Shown here one piece after another: positions 44,987 to 56,537 of a DNA stretch of 64,000 bases (position 1 is the first letter of the stretch; every line of letters begins with the position of its first letter). Below the pieces are notes generated by a model that saw only the letters and a list, made by a program, of their open reading frames with translations, ran no database searches and had not been told where the DNA came from. The position numbers and the translations under genes were made by a program. This DNA comes from Melitaea cinxia. Lineage: Eukaryota; Arthropoda; Insecta; Lepidoptera; Nymphalidae. The stretch covers positions 4,179,001-4,243,000 of the forward strand of contig NC_059401.1 in NCBI RefSeq assembly GCF_905220565.1. Reading direction: 5' to 3'.

Positions 44987-47900
44987 GTGGCTCTAAATAT
45001 CCTCCAGGCGAACCTCCAGCGCAGTAAGTTGGCATACTCCGACTTCCTGATCGAAGCCTCTAGCCTGTGTACGCGGATTGTTCTGATACAGGAGCCATAC
45101 GTCGGCGGCATAAGGCGTGTGAAAAGTCAGAGTGGGATCAGGGTCTTCCAGTGTGCGGACGATGGAAGTGGGACTGTCAAGGCCGCAGTCATCGTATTTG
45201 ATGCGGACCTTCACATCACACAGTACCCGAAACTCACCACGAATAACATCTCTGTGGTGGGGATCCGAGTTCGCAGCTGGGAGATCATCCTGGTCTCATT
45301 TTACTTTGAGCCCAACCTGCCGATGGACTCGTACCTGGCACATCTGCGCCGGGTGCAGCGCGAGACGGGAGGTCGGAGTATTGTTATTGGGGGCGACTCC
45401 AATGCCAAATGCGTCTGGTGGGGTAGTCCCGTAACAGATCGCCGCGGCGAAGAACTGCACGGGTTCCTGGAGGACCTCGGTCTCTGCCTCCTGAACCAAG
45501 GGGAAACCCCCACCTTCGACATTATCCGGAGCGGCGAAAGGTACAGCAGTTATATTGATATAACTGCTGTATCGTCTGACCTGCTTGGCTTGGTGGACGG
45601 CTGGCGCGTGCGCGAAGACCTAACCAACTCGGAACACAACGCCATCACCTTCCTCATTAACACCAAACACATTAACACAAACACCATCAGACACACAACC
45701 AGAAAATACTTCACAAAAAAGGCGAATTGGGCCCAGTTTCGTGAGAAACTGGGGCAAATTAAAACGCAAGAACACTTCACAATAGACACAATTAAAAACA
45801 TACAGACACAAGCACAATTAAACTCCGCAATAATTCAACTAAACAACATAATAGAAAAAACATGCACAAAAACAATACCGCCAGTAAAACACAGGGAGGT
45901 CCTTGCGATGCCGTGGTGGAACGAGGGGTTGGCAGTGCTTAAGCGCGAGGTGGCCACCAAGAAAGGTAGGATCAGATGCGCGGCGCCGGTTAGGCGTCGC
46001 AAGGTTGTGGGAGAGTACCTGGAGGCAAAGGCGACCGAGGTGAGGCACGCGCAGACGCGCAGCTGGGTTGCCTTCTGCGAACGCCAGGATGGGGAGTCTA
46101 TGTGGGGAGGGATATACAGGGTCCTCGGCAGGACCTCCAGGAGGGACGTGGACCCACCGCTGGTGGTAAACAATATGGGGTTAGATGCCAGGGGCTCGGC
46201 CCGACTCCTGGCTGAGACCTTCTACCCGGAGGACTCCGAAGAAGATGACTCCGAAGAGCACCGCCGGGTGAGGGTCTTGGCCGGGCGGACTGACATCGAG
46301 ACTTCTTCGGGCCAAACTGATCCTCCTTTCACTCACACAGAACTGAAGTTGGCTAGTCGGTCCTTTGACCCGAAGAAGGCCCCAGGTGCGGACGGTTTTA
46401 CTGCCGATATATGTCTGCACGCAATCCAATCTGACCCGGACCTCTTTTTGTGCGTCTTCAACAGGTGCCTCGAGCTCCGATATTTTCCTAGGCCCTGGAA
46501 GGAGGCGACGGTCATCTTCCTCCGGAAACCCGGGAAGACCGATTACACAGTACCAAAATCATATCGTCCAATCGGTCTCCTTCCGGTGCTTGGGAAGATA
46601 TTGGAGAAAATACTAGTCGCCAGGTTAAAATACCACTTGCTGCCCAAGCTTAGTACTCGCCAATTTGGCTTCATGCCCCAGCGGAGCACCGAGGACGCCC
46701 TCTATACCCTAGTTAAGTTTATCAGAAACAAATTAGAGGAAAAAAAGATAGTGGTTTTGATCTCGCTGGATATAGAGGGCGCCTTCGACAACGCTTGGTG
46801 GCCTAAAATAAGGGTAAGGTTGGCTGAGGAAAGGTGCCCCGAAAACATTCGGCGGCTCTTGGGCAGCTACTTGAGCGACAGACGTGCTAGAGTGAGGTAC
46901 CTGGGGGAGGAGCACGTAAGAGACATGGGAAGGGCTGCGTGCAGGGATCTATCGGTGGGCCGATTTTGTGGAACTTGCTCCTGGATCCACTACTTCAGGA
47001 GTTGGAGGCCAAAGGCGAGTACGCGCAGGCGTTCGCCGATGATGTGGTGTTGGTGTTCGAGGGTGAAACGGCCCTAGAGATCGAACGTCGGGCCAATGCC
47101 GCCCTCGAACGTGGGGAGCATCTAATAAGCTTCGGTTTGCGCCCCACAAGACAAACGCTATGGTTGTGACGCGCAAGCTGAAGTATGACACCCCGCGCCT
47201 TCACATAGGCGGGGTCGACATTGTCCTGGCGAGCGAGATCAAGCTGCTGGGGGTCGTCATAGACCACAAATTGACCTTCAACGCCCACGTCGCGAACATC
47301 TGCAGGCGCGCGCTCGCCTTTTACCACCAGCTGGCCCGCGCAGCTAAGGCCAGCTGGGGTCTCCATCCTAAAGTAATCCGCACTATTTACAGGGCGGTGG
47401 TTGAGCCCGTGATCTTGTACGGGGCTGCCGTCTGGGCGCCGGCCGTGGACAAGCTCGGTATTCGCAAGCAGCTGAACGTGGTCCAGCGGGGCTTCGCGCA
47501 GAAGCTTTGCAGAGCATACCGAACCACCTCTCTGAACTCCGCATTGTTGCTCGCTGGGATACTCCCCCTCGACCTCCGCGTCCGCGAAGCCGCGAATCTG
47601 TACGAGGCGAGACGGGGGGTCCCCCAGCGGGTGATAGGGGATCGAGAGGTGGAGCGGATGTCCTCGGTTCTGCGGTCTCCGCACCCCGCCTCTCATATCG
47701 ACCTCGAGTTCAAGTGCCTGGTCGACCGAGAACAGTTTACCGCAAATAGCGAACACGAAGTCAACATCTTTACGGACGGCAGCAAGATTGAGGGCAAGGT
47801 GGGGGCGGCCCTGTCCGTATGGACTGGCGCCGCCGAAGCTAGAACCCTCAAGCTTGCTTTGCCGTCCTACTGCACGGTGTACCAGGCGGAACTCTTGGCG

Positions 47901-48644
47901 ATATGCCGAGCGGCGCGGATGGCCGCAGACAACTTGGCCGGATCAGTCGGGATATACTCTGACTCCCTGTCAGCACTGCTCACACTCAAGAATCCAAAAG
48001 CCCTCCATCCCCTGGCCGTAGGGGCGAGGGAACAACTGCGAAGGGCTCTGCTCCGGGACAAACATATAGAATTGTTCTGGATCAAAGCCCACGCAGGGCT
48101 AGAGGGGAACGAGAGTACCGACCATCTGGCCAAGGAGGCTGCGCTGAAGTCCAAACGCGCGTTTGACTACGACAGCTGCCCGGTTTCGTTCATCAAGCGG
48201 AGCATTCGCATGCAGTCGCTTGATGAATGGAACCAGCGGTATCGTGGCGGTGAAACGGCTGGCGTCACCAGGGTATTCTTCCCTGACGCGATAGTCGCGT
48301 ACAGAATCACGAGCAAAATAGGGGTGGACTGGTTCGTCACCCAGGCGTTGACGGGGCATGGCGGATTCTCCGAATACTTGTACCGCTTCAAGTGTAAGGA
48401 GAGTCCGTCGTGCGTCTGCGACCCTGGGTGCTCCGAATCCGTCCTCCACGTCCTCCTGGAGTGTCCTACATTTGCCTACGAGAGTCTACATTTAGAAAAC
48501 GAAACAGGCGTACAAATAGTAGAAAGAAACCTGTGCGAATTAATTAAAAATAAGACAACCAGAGAACTGTTCCTACAGTATTGTATAAAAATAGTTAAAG
48601 CTGTAAATATAAGAAATAAGACTCAGTTAAATTATGTTTTCTAA
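44987..48644 (+). pseudogene. R1-type ORF2: endonuclease, RT and RNase H, two frameshifts
   Basis: ORF2 starts 19 bp after ORF1 ends. Residues 1 to about 225 are an APE-type endonuclease (NILQANLQRSKLA, LIQEPYVGG, GGDSNAKCVWWGS, SEHNAITF). The RT follows (SYRPIGLLPVLGKILEKIL, ISLDIEGAFDNAWWP) and changes frame near 46930. It continues with GSIGGPILWNLLLDPL and FADD (47032-47043). A second frame change occurs near 47135. The last frame (47160-48644) holds the RT thumb and an RNase H domain with TDGSK, QAELLA, SDS, AHAG and the final STDHLAK aspartate, so the catalytic set looks complete. A C-terminal CVCDPGC...H...C zinc-binding motif follows. Apart from the two shifts the coding sequence is open, indicating a fairly young insertion. 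Confidence 0.88.
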
Positions 48645-49083
48645 ATATAATTGTATATTAAGTATAACATAAGCAATTAAGATGTAAGTAGGAATAGAAT
48701 AAGAAATTAGAATAGCTTCCATATGTAAAATTAGTTCAATTTTTATTAGAAGTAATAATAAGTATATAAGAGAATCTGTAAATGTACAACCACTGTAATA
48801 TAGTAAAATAGTATTAAGAAAAGTATGCAAACATGTAAATAAAATTATTGTACCCAAACCCCACTCATTTCCCAAGTGTTTATTAATTTAAGTAATAGAG
48901 TAGTAGTAAGAAATAGATTAGATGGGAACCCACCCAGTGTGTGAATGCGGACAGAATGAAAGAAAGAACTAGTATGATGAATGAAAGTACGAGAGGAATA
49001 AATGCGAGAACTGGTATGTTTGAGTAGATTAGCACAGTCTCACACCCTAGTGTGGGGGCCTAGAAAAAAAAAAAAAAAAAAAA
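48645..49083 (+). other. 3' region and poly-A tail of the R1-type LINE
   Basis: The first 250 bp are AT-rich. The end carries acagtctcacaccctagtgt and then a run of about 20 A (49064-49083). Immediately after come the TSD and the rest of the split SINE-B. Confidence 0.75.
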
Positions 49084-49362
49084 AGAGCCGACCAGGGGAT
49101 AACACAGTTCCACTACCACCTTGGAAGTTAAAAAGCCGACCGATGGCGGGATAATCATCCAACTGCTGGCTTTAAAATACGCAGACCGAAGAAGGACGGG
49201 CGTCTTCGGTGCGACAAAGCCAGCCCTGTGATCACCAACTAGCCTGCTCAGCGTGGTGACTATGGACAAAACACATGAGTTCACGCCATTTTTGGTGCGA
49301 ACTTGTGAAGGCCTATGTCCAGCAGTGGACTGCGATAGGCTGAAGTGAGTGAGTGAAGTGAT
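49084..49362 (+). mobile_element. SINE-B, right part of the split copy
   Basis: It resumes with ggggataacacagttccact and runs to the RTE tail ggcctatgtccagcagtgga, then ggctgaagtg. The left part is at 42926-43000. A possible host TSD lies outside both parts (gtaggtaaaaaaaa before, gtagaaaaaaa after), imperfect. Confidence 0.85.
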
Positions 49363-50036
49363 GTAGAAAAAAACGACGAATGACAACAATTTCAAACAAT
49401 ATCATAAAACACAATAGTAATACATCGCGAATTCTGAAAATATATTTAAAAATTTAAAGCGGTTAGAGGTATAAGAAATCAGTTGGTATAAAATGATCTG
49501 TACATATAGTAAGTAGCTAGTATAAAATAGTATAGTATCGTAGGATAAAATTAAGTTAAGACAAAATCGTGAGTTAAATAAAGCGTGTCGATACGCTCCA
49601 ATTTAGAAATGGGTCATTTTGTAATTAATGGTAATAAAATAATCGACGAGGATGATAATTAAGTGATTATCATCCTCGTCTTTTTAATTACAAGCTAATT
49701 ATATTGAAAAAAAAGTCTGATATAACAGTTTGATTAGTTTAATTTTCATTCTTTCTTTTCCTCATTCCTCATATTTTTTAACTGCCACAAAAATATATTT
49801 CAAGTAAGACAAAAATTTTAACAATTATTGAGTTTTTCGAAAACTTTAATCGATATTTCTTTCATTACTCTGATAAATATTTAAAGGATGCGTTAACATT
49901 GACCCAGATAAATATTGAAAAATTTAAAAGTAATAAAAGAGATCATATTCCAATTTAAGCGTCATCATACCATTCGAGGGATAGTGCTAATTCTGATAAC
50001 TGATATATGTGATAGTAACTGAAATATGTATTTTTA
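49363..50036. other. Non-coding stretch with a perfect 15-bp hairpin
   Basis: 49645-49659 (gacgaggatgataat) is exactly inverted at 49666-49680 with a 6-nt loop. It is too short for an insect microRNA precursor and has no terminator meaning in animal DNA. No gene is recognised. Confidence 0.5.
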
Positions 50037-51361
50037 TATGTGTCGATAGATATCAAACTCGCCCAAGTCCAGTACCGGCCATTTGAGGTTTTATTTATTT
50101 TTTCGATTCAGCAAAAAAATACGATTCTTTTCGTTTTAGATCAGTCCAGTCTAATCCCTCGACTTCCTAAAGAAATTAAGGGCGAAAATTGATAAATTTT
50201 TTCAATACCACCTAAGTCACACACGAATTCCAAATCATACAAGCCTAAGTCCATTACAGCCAATCACAAGTCGTCTTTACTCTGTCATGGCCCCCATTCT
50301 TGTTTATTCAACGTGCTTGTACTAACAGTGCTCCTTGTATTTATTGTAATTATAGACAATTTAATAAAAGTTGTTCCTCCAGACTTAGCAAAAAAGAAGC
50401 AGAAGAACAGTGTAAGTGATATCATAAAGAAAAATAAACAAAATCTAAGTTTGATTCGTAATATAAGATTTTTTTCATAACAAGACCGTACCTCCGGACA
50501 GCGACGTATGACGTCGAACAGGGCCGGACTGTTTTTATCGTTCCAACTTAAATAGCGTTTTTTAATTCGGAAGATTTTATATATTATGTTGGTGTTGACT
50601 TATGAATAAATAAATAAAATTAATAAATATATACCTATAATTTAAAAACCGTGCCCGTCGTAAGGGTCCCGAGACGATTTTAGGGATATTTTTTTTTTTG
50701 CTATCAACTAAAATACTTATCAGCTAAAACACTTCGGAGAGCAGTGGTCAGAAATTCTAGAGTTACATTATTTTAAAAAGGTTCTAGCTCTACCAGGCCA
50801 TGATGCTGAAACTTCGGACGGTGAACAGGATGACTGTATTCCTGAGGAGATATTTGAATTTGTTTAGTTTATTGTTCTTGCTTTGATATCAATACTAGTA
50901 TGTAAGGCAAAACCGTGATTCTGATCTCATATAATAATATAACAAGCAAAAAACGATAAATATGTAAATTCATATTTTTAAGAATAAAAATATTTTTATT
51001 TTATCAATGCATTTAAATTCCTAAGTCCGTACCCTAATCATTAAGTCATATTAAACTTGCCTAAGTCCTATTACAATATTTCAAACTCTCCCAAGTCCAG
51101 TGCCCTATTTTTCAATATTGACCAAGTCCATAAGTGTGATATCATATGCACCTAAGTCCTAATAAAAATCATCGAAAATGTATATTTACATTATGAAATG
51201 ATTTTTCTTTTTATTTTATCAGTGTTGCCAGGCTTAATATTCATAGCACAAAATAATAATCTCACCTTCTTACTAGCTAAAACTTCCAACTAGAAAATAA
51301 CATCATTACCCAAAAAATGTTTAAACGTGACTTGGGCGAGTTTGATATCTATCGACACATA
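50037..51361 (+). mobile_element. 1321-bp TIR element with clustered AAGTCC motifs
   Basis: Perfect 31-bp TIRs lie at 50039-50069 (tgtgtcgatagatatcaaac, then tcgcccaagtc) and inverted at 51329-51359. TA dinucleotides flank both ends (50037-50038, 51360-51361), consistent with a TA TSD. Copies of (C)C/TAAGTCC lie at 50062, 50244, 51020, 51060, 51091, 51122 and 51151, with near-copies at 50211 and 51041. They are concentrated in the subterminal parts. At 51081-51103 the inner TIR half itself recurs (tcaaactctcccaagtccag). The middle holds what looks like two exons of a small gene. No recognised transposase is present, so the class is open. Confidence 0.85.
50356..50867 (+). CDS. Putative two-exon gene 3' end inside the TIR element
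   Basis: A candidate internal exon (50356-50411) follows an acceptor attatag and ends at an ideal donor GTAAGT (50412-50417). A candidate last exon (50724-50867) follows a T-rich tract and ttatcag and ends at TAG 50865-50867. Joined, they give an open frame of 65 codons. The first exon ends in a lysine-rich PPDLAKKKQKNS. The second is acidic (LKHFGEQWSEILELHYF, then ETSDGEQDDCIPEEIFEFV). The 312-bp intron is AT-rich with a local G+C patch. AATAAAA at about 50982 could serve polyadenylation. I do not recognise the protein. It could be the C-terminus of a transposase or a captured host gene. No upstream start exon was found. The splicing is predicted by eye only. Confidence 0.45.
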
Positions 51362-51943
51362 TCTTAGTAAAGAAACGGTTCGTAAATGAAATCTTTCGAA
51401 TCGTGATAAGAATTGTGACAGAGTAAGCTCATAGACCTTGAAGAAGAACACGACTGTCTTAAGGTTTTGTATTTTTTCGTTTAAACTTATGCTATTTTAT
51501 AACGCGCAGTAAAATTTTACAAGAATAATACAAAACATGTCAATATCGCATGGATCTAAACATTTTTTTTTTTCATAAACAGACACAGGTGTTAGAACAA
51601 GCTTGCCATGTCCTAATTTTCCTAAAATTGTCTTTGGTGGGTTTATCACTCGCTATTAAAATACAAAGTCGTAATTTTTTTTTAATATCCCTAATGGTAT
51701 ATAATAATTTAGAAGATAGATAATTAGCTGGTGTTTAAGTATTTTTATTTCATTATTATACAAATATGTGATTATTCTTTTTGGTAATGTATATATAGAA
51801 AGTTAAAAAGAATAGCTTTTGGCTTTTGTTTTTCTACGCAGTCAAAGTGTTTTATAAACAAAAAATAGTATTTGAATACAATTAGTAATTTTAATTAATG
51901 TACGTTGAAGTTTTACATATGTCAATATTGACGAGTTACCTAT
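51362..51943. other. Non-coding AT-rich stretch
   Basis: No gene or repeat is recognised. Confidence 0.4.
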
Positions 51944-52951
51944 TTGCGTTTTATTAATATAAAAATGTATATAATCGTGAGAAAAATTTCTAGTGTCGCT
52001 CTTCCTGCGTTTCTTGCTTCTGTGCATAGTATCAAGGGTTTATGTTCTGACATCTTAAAATCTAATTCAGTCCAAATTACAGATGCTACAGATGCAATAG
52101 AAAACTGGAAGTTAATGTGTCCTAATGGCGATATCCCGAAGGACGTTACAAAACAAAAACTTTGGGATATACCAATAGTTCACAATACTCATATAAGTTT
52201 GACGCAAAATCTTACAAGTGACAAAAACCGTGCCAGGCTTCTAGCTGTGTCAAATAAAGAGTCAGGTCACTGGTTACACGCAATGCCGTCAAAAAATCTT
52301 GGGACACTTTTAGACAATGAAAGTTTTTGAATTGCTCTCGGTCTCCGGTTGGGAGCTCCACTGTGCTTTGAACACAGATGTCCGTGCGGAAAAGAGGTCG
52401 ATTCTTTCGGACTACACGGCCTTTCCTGTAACAAGAGTTCAGGTAGGTTTTCCCGCAGCGGTTCCCTAAACGATACCATAAAAAGGGCTCTTGCCACCAT
52501 CGACGTTCCTGCTCTTATCGAGCCAACTGGAATTAGTCGCAATGATGGCAAGAGACCTGATGGATTGACGTTGGTTCCCTGGGAAAGGGGACGGGCGCTT
52601 TTGTGGGACGCAACCTGCGTTGACACACTTGCTCCGTCTCATGTCAGGGAAACAGCCTTAAAAGCGGGAGCCGCAGCGGAAAAAGCTGAAACGACTAAAC
52701 GGCACAAATATTCGTCACTAATTCCAAATTACATCTTTGTGCCGTTTGCAGTCGAAACACTTGGACCTTGGAGTAGCAGTGCTAAAAATTTTTTAAATGA
52801 GATAACACCTCGCCTTATTGCCTCCACTGGTGACAAGAGGGCTGGTGCATTTTTTGCCCAGAGAATCGGCATAGCGATTCATCGGGGAAATGCTGCCAGC
52901 ATTCTTGGCACAATTCCACGCGGACATGATTTATACCAAAACTATCTGTAA
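51944..52951 (+). pseudogene. Retroelement-associated orphan ORF with PD-(D/E)XK-like signature
   Basis: One frame is open for 336 codons, ending at TAA 52949-52951, interrupted only by a TGA at 52328-52330 (an arginine CGA codon is a plausible ancestor). Landmarks in order are FLASVHSIKGLCSDIL, SDKNRARLLAVSNKESGHWL, ALGLRLGAP, a zinc-finger-like CPCG...H-x-L-x-C cluster, GRFSRSGSLND, RNDGKRPDGLTLVPW with PD at 52556-52561, WDATCVDTLAPSH (D at 52607), VETLGPW and IHRGNAASILGTIPRG. From memory, this matches a common arthropod family of unnamed proteins tied to retroelements. The PD...WD spacing resembles restriction-like endonucleases, but that function is inference. No RT motifs lie upstream, so the copy is 5'-truncated. 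The DNA is G+C-richer than its flanks only in the second half. Confidence 0.7.
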
Positions 52952-53836
52952 ATATTTAGTTCTTAAGTTGTGAATTGTAAATATGTATAATATTTTGTAT
53001 AAATACAGTCATTTTATTTATACATAAGACCCTATAAAAAATGTATATAAATATAAAAGTCAATAGTAAATTTACAATCCGTATAAGAAAACGTATACTG
53101 AATTTGGCTGGTTATTTAATAAAGTGAGTATTATTTAGGTTATAAGAAAATAGGTTCAGTGATGTGAGGTAAAGCAACGATAAAATAAAGATTCGTTCAC
53201 GGAAAATTATTTTTTTTTTGCCTTGGGTTAAATATGTTTTAAAATCTAAGGCTTAAACAGAATAAATATACAATAATAAACATATTGAGTAAACATATAT
53301 GGGAATAGCAAAGTAGTAAAATGGGATCTAATTTAAGTTTTGTAAAATGTTTCCTGTATTGGGTGCAATAGTATATTAAATAAAATAAATTAATAAAGAT
53401 GATACGACAAGATGGTTAAAAAAAATTTGAAGACTATCTGGTGACACTCAGATAATAGTATCTTGCATCAAATCTGTGTATCTAACATAAGTAAATAATT
53501 TATTAGACCCTCGTTATGTATACAGCCTTAATCCGTTTTCGATTCACGCTGACCCTTCCCAAGCGGACACGCTTTGATTATCTACAGCCATATTCCAGAG
53601 AGACTATCCGTGCTTGGAACCCTAAATTGATATTAATTTATTTATCTGCTCCATAAACGGTTATAATGTTTGTTCATGTGAAATACATGCTGGCTTGTTA
53701 TTTGTAAACTGAAAATATTGTTTTGGTTAATTAATTGTTAGTTAAGTTGAGGATTTGTTTGACAAAAATGCATACGCCTTCGTTTGCATTTTTATTTGAC
53801 AAATTCACTAAAATCGAATTTTTAATCAAGTCGAAC
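52952..53836. other. Non-coding stretch
   Basis: No gene is recognised. 53540-53620 is a G+C-richer patch (cacgctgacccttcccaagc) of unknown nature. Confidence 0.35.
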
Positions 53837-54200
53837 AATTAAATCCCCGCATTGGCGCAACGGTCACAGCCATGGATTGTGCCTGTTGCGCTGGCGGTGG
53901 CGGGTTCGATCCCCGCACATGACAAACATTTGTATTGGCCATACAGGAGTTTGTCGTGGTCTGGGTGTTTGTGCAGTCTTTGTGGGTCTCTCCACCGTGC
54001 CTCGGAGAGCTCGTTAAGCCGTCGGTCTCGGTTTTCACCATGCACACCTGGTAGCGATCGTTACTCATAGTAATAGGGAATATATCCGCCAACCCGCATT
54101 GGAGAAGCGTAATGGATTAAGCTCTGATCCTTGTCCTGCATGGGGAAAGAGGCCTATGCCCACTACTGGGATAATACAGGCTGAAGCGAAATTAAATCCC
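53837..54200 (+). mobile_element. SINE-A, full-length, with perfect TSD
   Basis: Body 53848-54189 with an 11-bp perfect TSD (aattaaatccc) at 53837-53847 and 54190-54200. It has the same tRNA-like head, B box (gggttcgatcccc) and RTE-type tail as the copy at 39879. The two copies differ by scattered substitutions and small indels. Confidence 0.9.
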
Positions 54201-54684
54201 ACTAAAATGTGATACATTTAACAACAATTGCATAAATCGCAAGCAAAATCTGCTGTTGTACATTAAGGAATTTCATTATCCATTCCAATGGTTTTAATTG
54301 AACTCTGTTTTAATTAAAACCTCGAGGCATTAAGTTGGAATTGATTTACAACAGACGAAAATACTATATAACGTACCCGTAAAAATGTTAATCTGGGAGA
54401 TCTTTCTGTTTTTAGAAGTTAGTGAATAAATATTGTACACCAGACCGTTTATATCCCATATCTGGATAAGCCCTATCCTAAAGCTGGTTCTACTTTACAA
54501 AGATGAAGGTGGATAAACGTATCACAGGATATATTTAAATTTTCCGGTTTTCTTTTTTCGTTTTCATTTTTGATTGCAATCGAAAAAACCTTTTATTCTT
54601 TGTGTAGTGTTGAAGACACAAAATATTAACTGTCGTTACTTTAAAATGTAAAGAGGTTTTACTACTAGTTTTTAAATATTTTAA
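54201..54684. other. Non-coding AT-rich stretch
   Basis: Nothing is recognised. Confidence 0.4.
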
Positions 54685-54893
54685 CAACACACAAGGTCAT
54701 CTGTTACAAAAGTAAGCAACGTAATACTTGTGTTATAGGTAAAGGCCGGCTGATATAACTATTTTTTTTAGATGAGTATGCAGAGAAATACTACACAAAT
54801 AAATATATATATACACCCAGACCCAGTCGGGAATCGAATCCACATCCCAAAGCAGAAAGCAGGACAAACTGCGCCAATCGGCTAGTGATATTC
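54685..54893 (-). repeat. SINE-D, second copy
   Basis: On the minus strand the tRNA-like head reads gccgattggcgcagtttgtc and the B box gattcgattcccg. It aligns along its body with 39601-39821 (gtaagcaa...cttgtgtta...ggtaaa on the plus strand). Confidence 0.65.
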
Positions 54894-56345
54894 CTATTTG
54901 AAATCTTAAATCCCACATGTTAAATTTTAGATAAATTATAATTAGAAAAATTATAGATGTTTAATCTGAGATATGTCAAAACTTATTAGAACAAGTGGAT
55001 GAAATGGTTGGTAAAGACCAAGTAACGCAACCGGACAAAGTAAAATAATTAAACTTGAATCGTTAGCAGCAGAAACCTTGAGGAAGTCGAGTGTTGATTC
55101 AATGCTGGGAGACGTTTCATAGCACCGTGTGTTTGTCTTAGTATTGTGGAATGCTCTAAACTTTGACTAGTCTGAGACTCCAAAATATATGCATTTGGGC
55201 TATGTTGTTAAAACTCAAAGCCTGTATTATAGGCAAATGTGACCTAATACAATTCTATAATAAATATTGGCAACACGCATAAACGAAAATTAACCAGCGA
55301 CAAGAACCTTAAACTTCAATATCTCCGGAGATCATTACCATAATCATAAGGTACTTATCTCCTGTATTCAGAATGAGGTCTTGGCCCAAAGGTGGGTTGT
55401 TTCATGCTGATTCAATCAAATTACGTTTATGAGACCATTTTTGGTAGCAAAATTTTGTTACATTTTAAAACAAAATAATATCGTGTTAAACGAATACCAA
55501 ATCTTCATATAGTCGACTTGTACATTTATGAAAGGTATTTTTTATATTATTTATGCTGTTTCTTTTTAGACACATATCATCATCATTACGTTATCAATTT
55601 ATGCAGAATAATTTTCAGAAGGAGTTCATTTAAGCAAAAAGAGAAATAAATTGTTCTATATCAATAAGAAAAACAATGACAAGTACAAAAAAAAGAAAGA
55701 AAAATAACGCACAATTGAAGATTGATTATTATTATTATTTGGAGTCCGTTATAAATAATGCCAATCTAAAAAGTTTCTTATCAAATCATTAACTAAAATT
55801 GAATTCCAGTGTTCTTTATATCCATATCATTTTAACAAACATCGCGTTTAATAAGATGCGATACACTAATGACTGTTTTGAATGCCGTAAATCAGTCAAC
55901 ATAGCCATACTCGCACGTTCTACACTTGAAACTTGGGAGAAATATCGCGTATGCAGATGACGTATTTATCTAAACAGAATACAGCTGATTTTAGCGTGAA
56001 TACAAACACGTATAAAGTTATAGCACACGTGTTTTGCTGTATGAGTAATTGCTCAAATCGCGCTCCGAATGATTACGGTGACGCTACGTTATACGGATAC
56101 GTGTTCATAACAATGAGATGAAGGAAATGTGTATCACCAAACGCTTATTTAGCTTTGACGGAATCAGTTTCATGCTTTCATATAGTTACTTTTATTATTT
56201 TAAGATTTTATTATTAGCTAATTTTAGTTTTTTGAACTTTACTTAAAGAGAAGAAAACTGATACATAAATGAACCGAACAAGGAACTAGAAATATACAAA
56301 AGTGACAAACAAATCAATTATGCTTCTAAAGAATAGGCTTCATGA
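54894..56345. other. Non-coding stretch
   Basis: No gene is recognised. There is an (ATT)n run near 55725-55740. The ORF at 55933-56121 has no known domain. Confidence 0.35.
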
Positions 56346-56371
56346 ATTGAATGACTCTTGTCCACCAACTC

Positions 56372-56462
56372 GCAGTATAGCAGCGTGGTGAATGAAGTTT
56401 CGATCTTTTTCCTACATGGAGAAAAAGCCTAAGGCCAGCAGTGGGATGGAAAGGCTGAATCG
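56372..56462 (+). repeat. SINE-A 3' fragment, diverged
   Basis: It contains gtatagcagcgtggtgaatg and the tail ggccagcagtgggat, then ggctga. It is 5'-truncated and diverged. Confidence 0.6.
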
Positions 56463-56537
56463 TGATACTCAGATAAACCCATCAGATTTTCGTGGTAAAA
56501 GTAACTTTTAAAAATATATTATTGTGATTGTTATGTA

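Larger units (their letters stand above)
42988..49096 (+). mobile_element. R1-type LINE with nested solo LTR
   Basis: A 13-bp perfect TSD (agagccgaccagg at 42988-43000 and 49084-49096) brackets the insertion. It ends in a run of about 20 A. It carries a gag-like ORF1 with zinc knuckles and an ORF2 with endonuclease, RT and RNase H. The 3' region runs from 48645 to 49063. Only 12 bp precede the first ATG, so the copy is probably 5'-truncated inside ORF1. A 907-bp LTR interrupts ORF1. The body is G+C-rich against AT-rich flanks. The R1 assignment is from ORF1 and ORF2 motif style. LOA or I placement is possible and would better suit the RNase H domain. Confidence 0.9.

Noticed and set aside
46995..47756. 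Minus-strand 253-aa ORF
   Set aside because: It is antisense to the RT and RNase H region of the R1-type LINE, where G+C-rich codons suppress stops on the opposite strand.
49645..49680. MicroRNA precursor or terminator hairpin
   Set aside because: The stem is only 15 bp with a 6-nt loop, too short for an animal pre-miRNA, and intrinsic terminators do not apply.
50037..51361. P element, because of the 31-bp TIR length
   Set aside because: The flanks give a 2-bp TA rather than an 8-bp TSD, and no P-type THAP or transposase motifs were seen. TIR length alone is not diagnostic.
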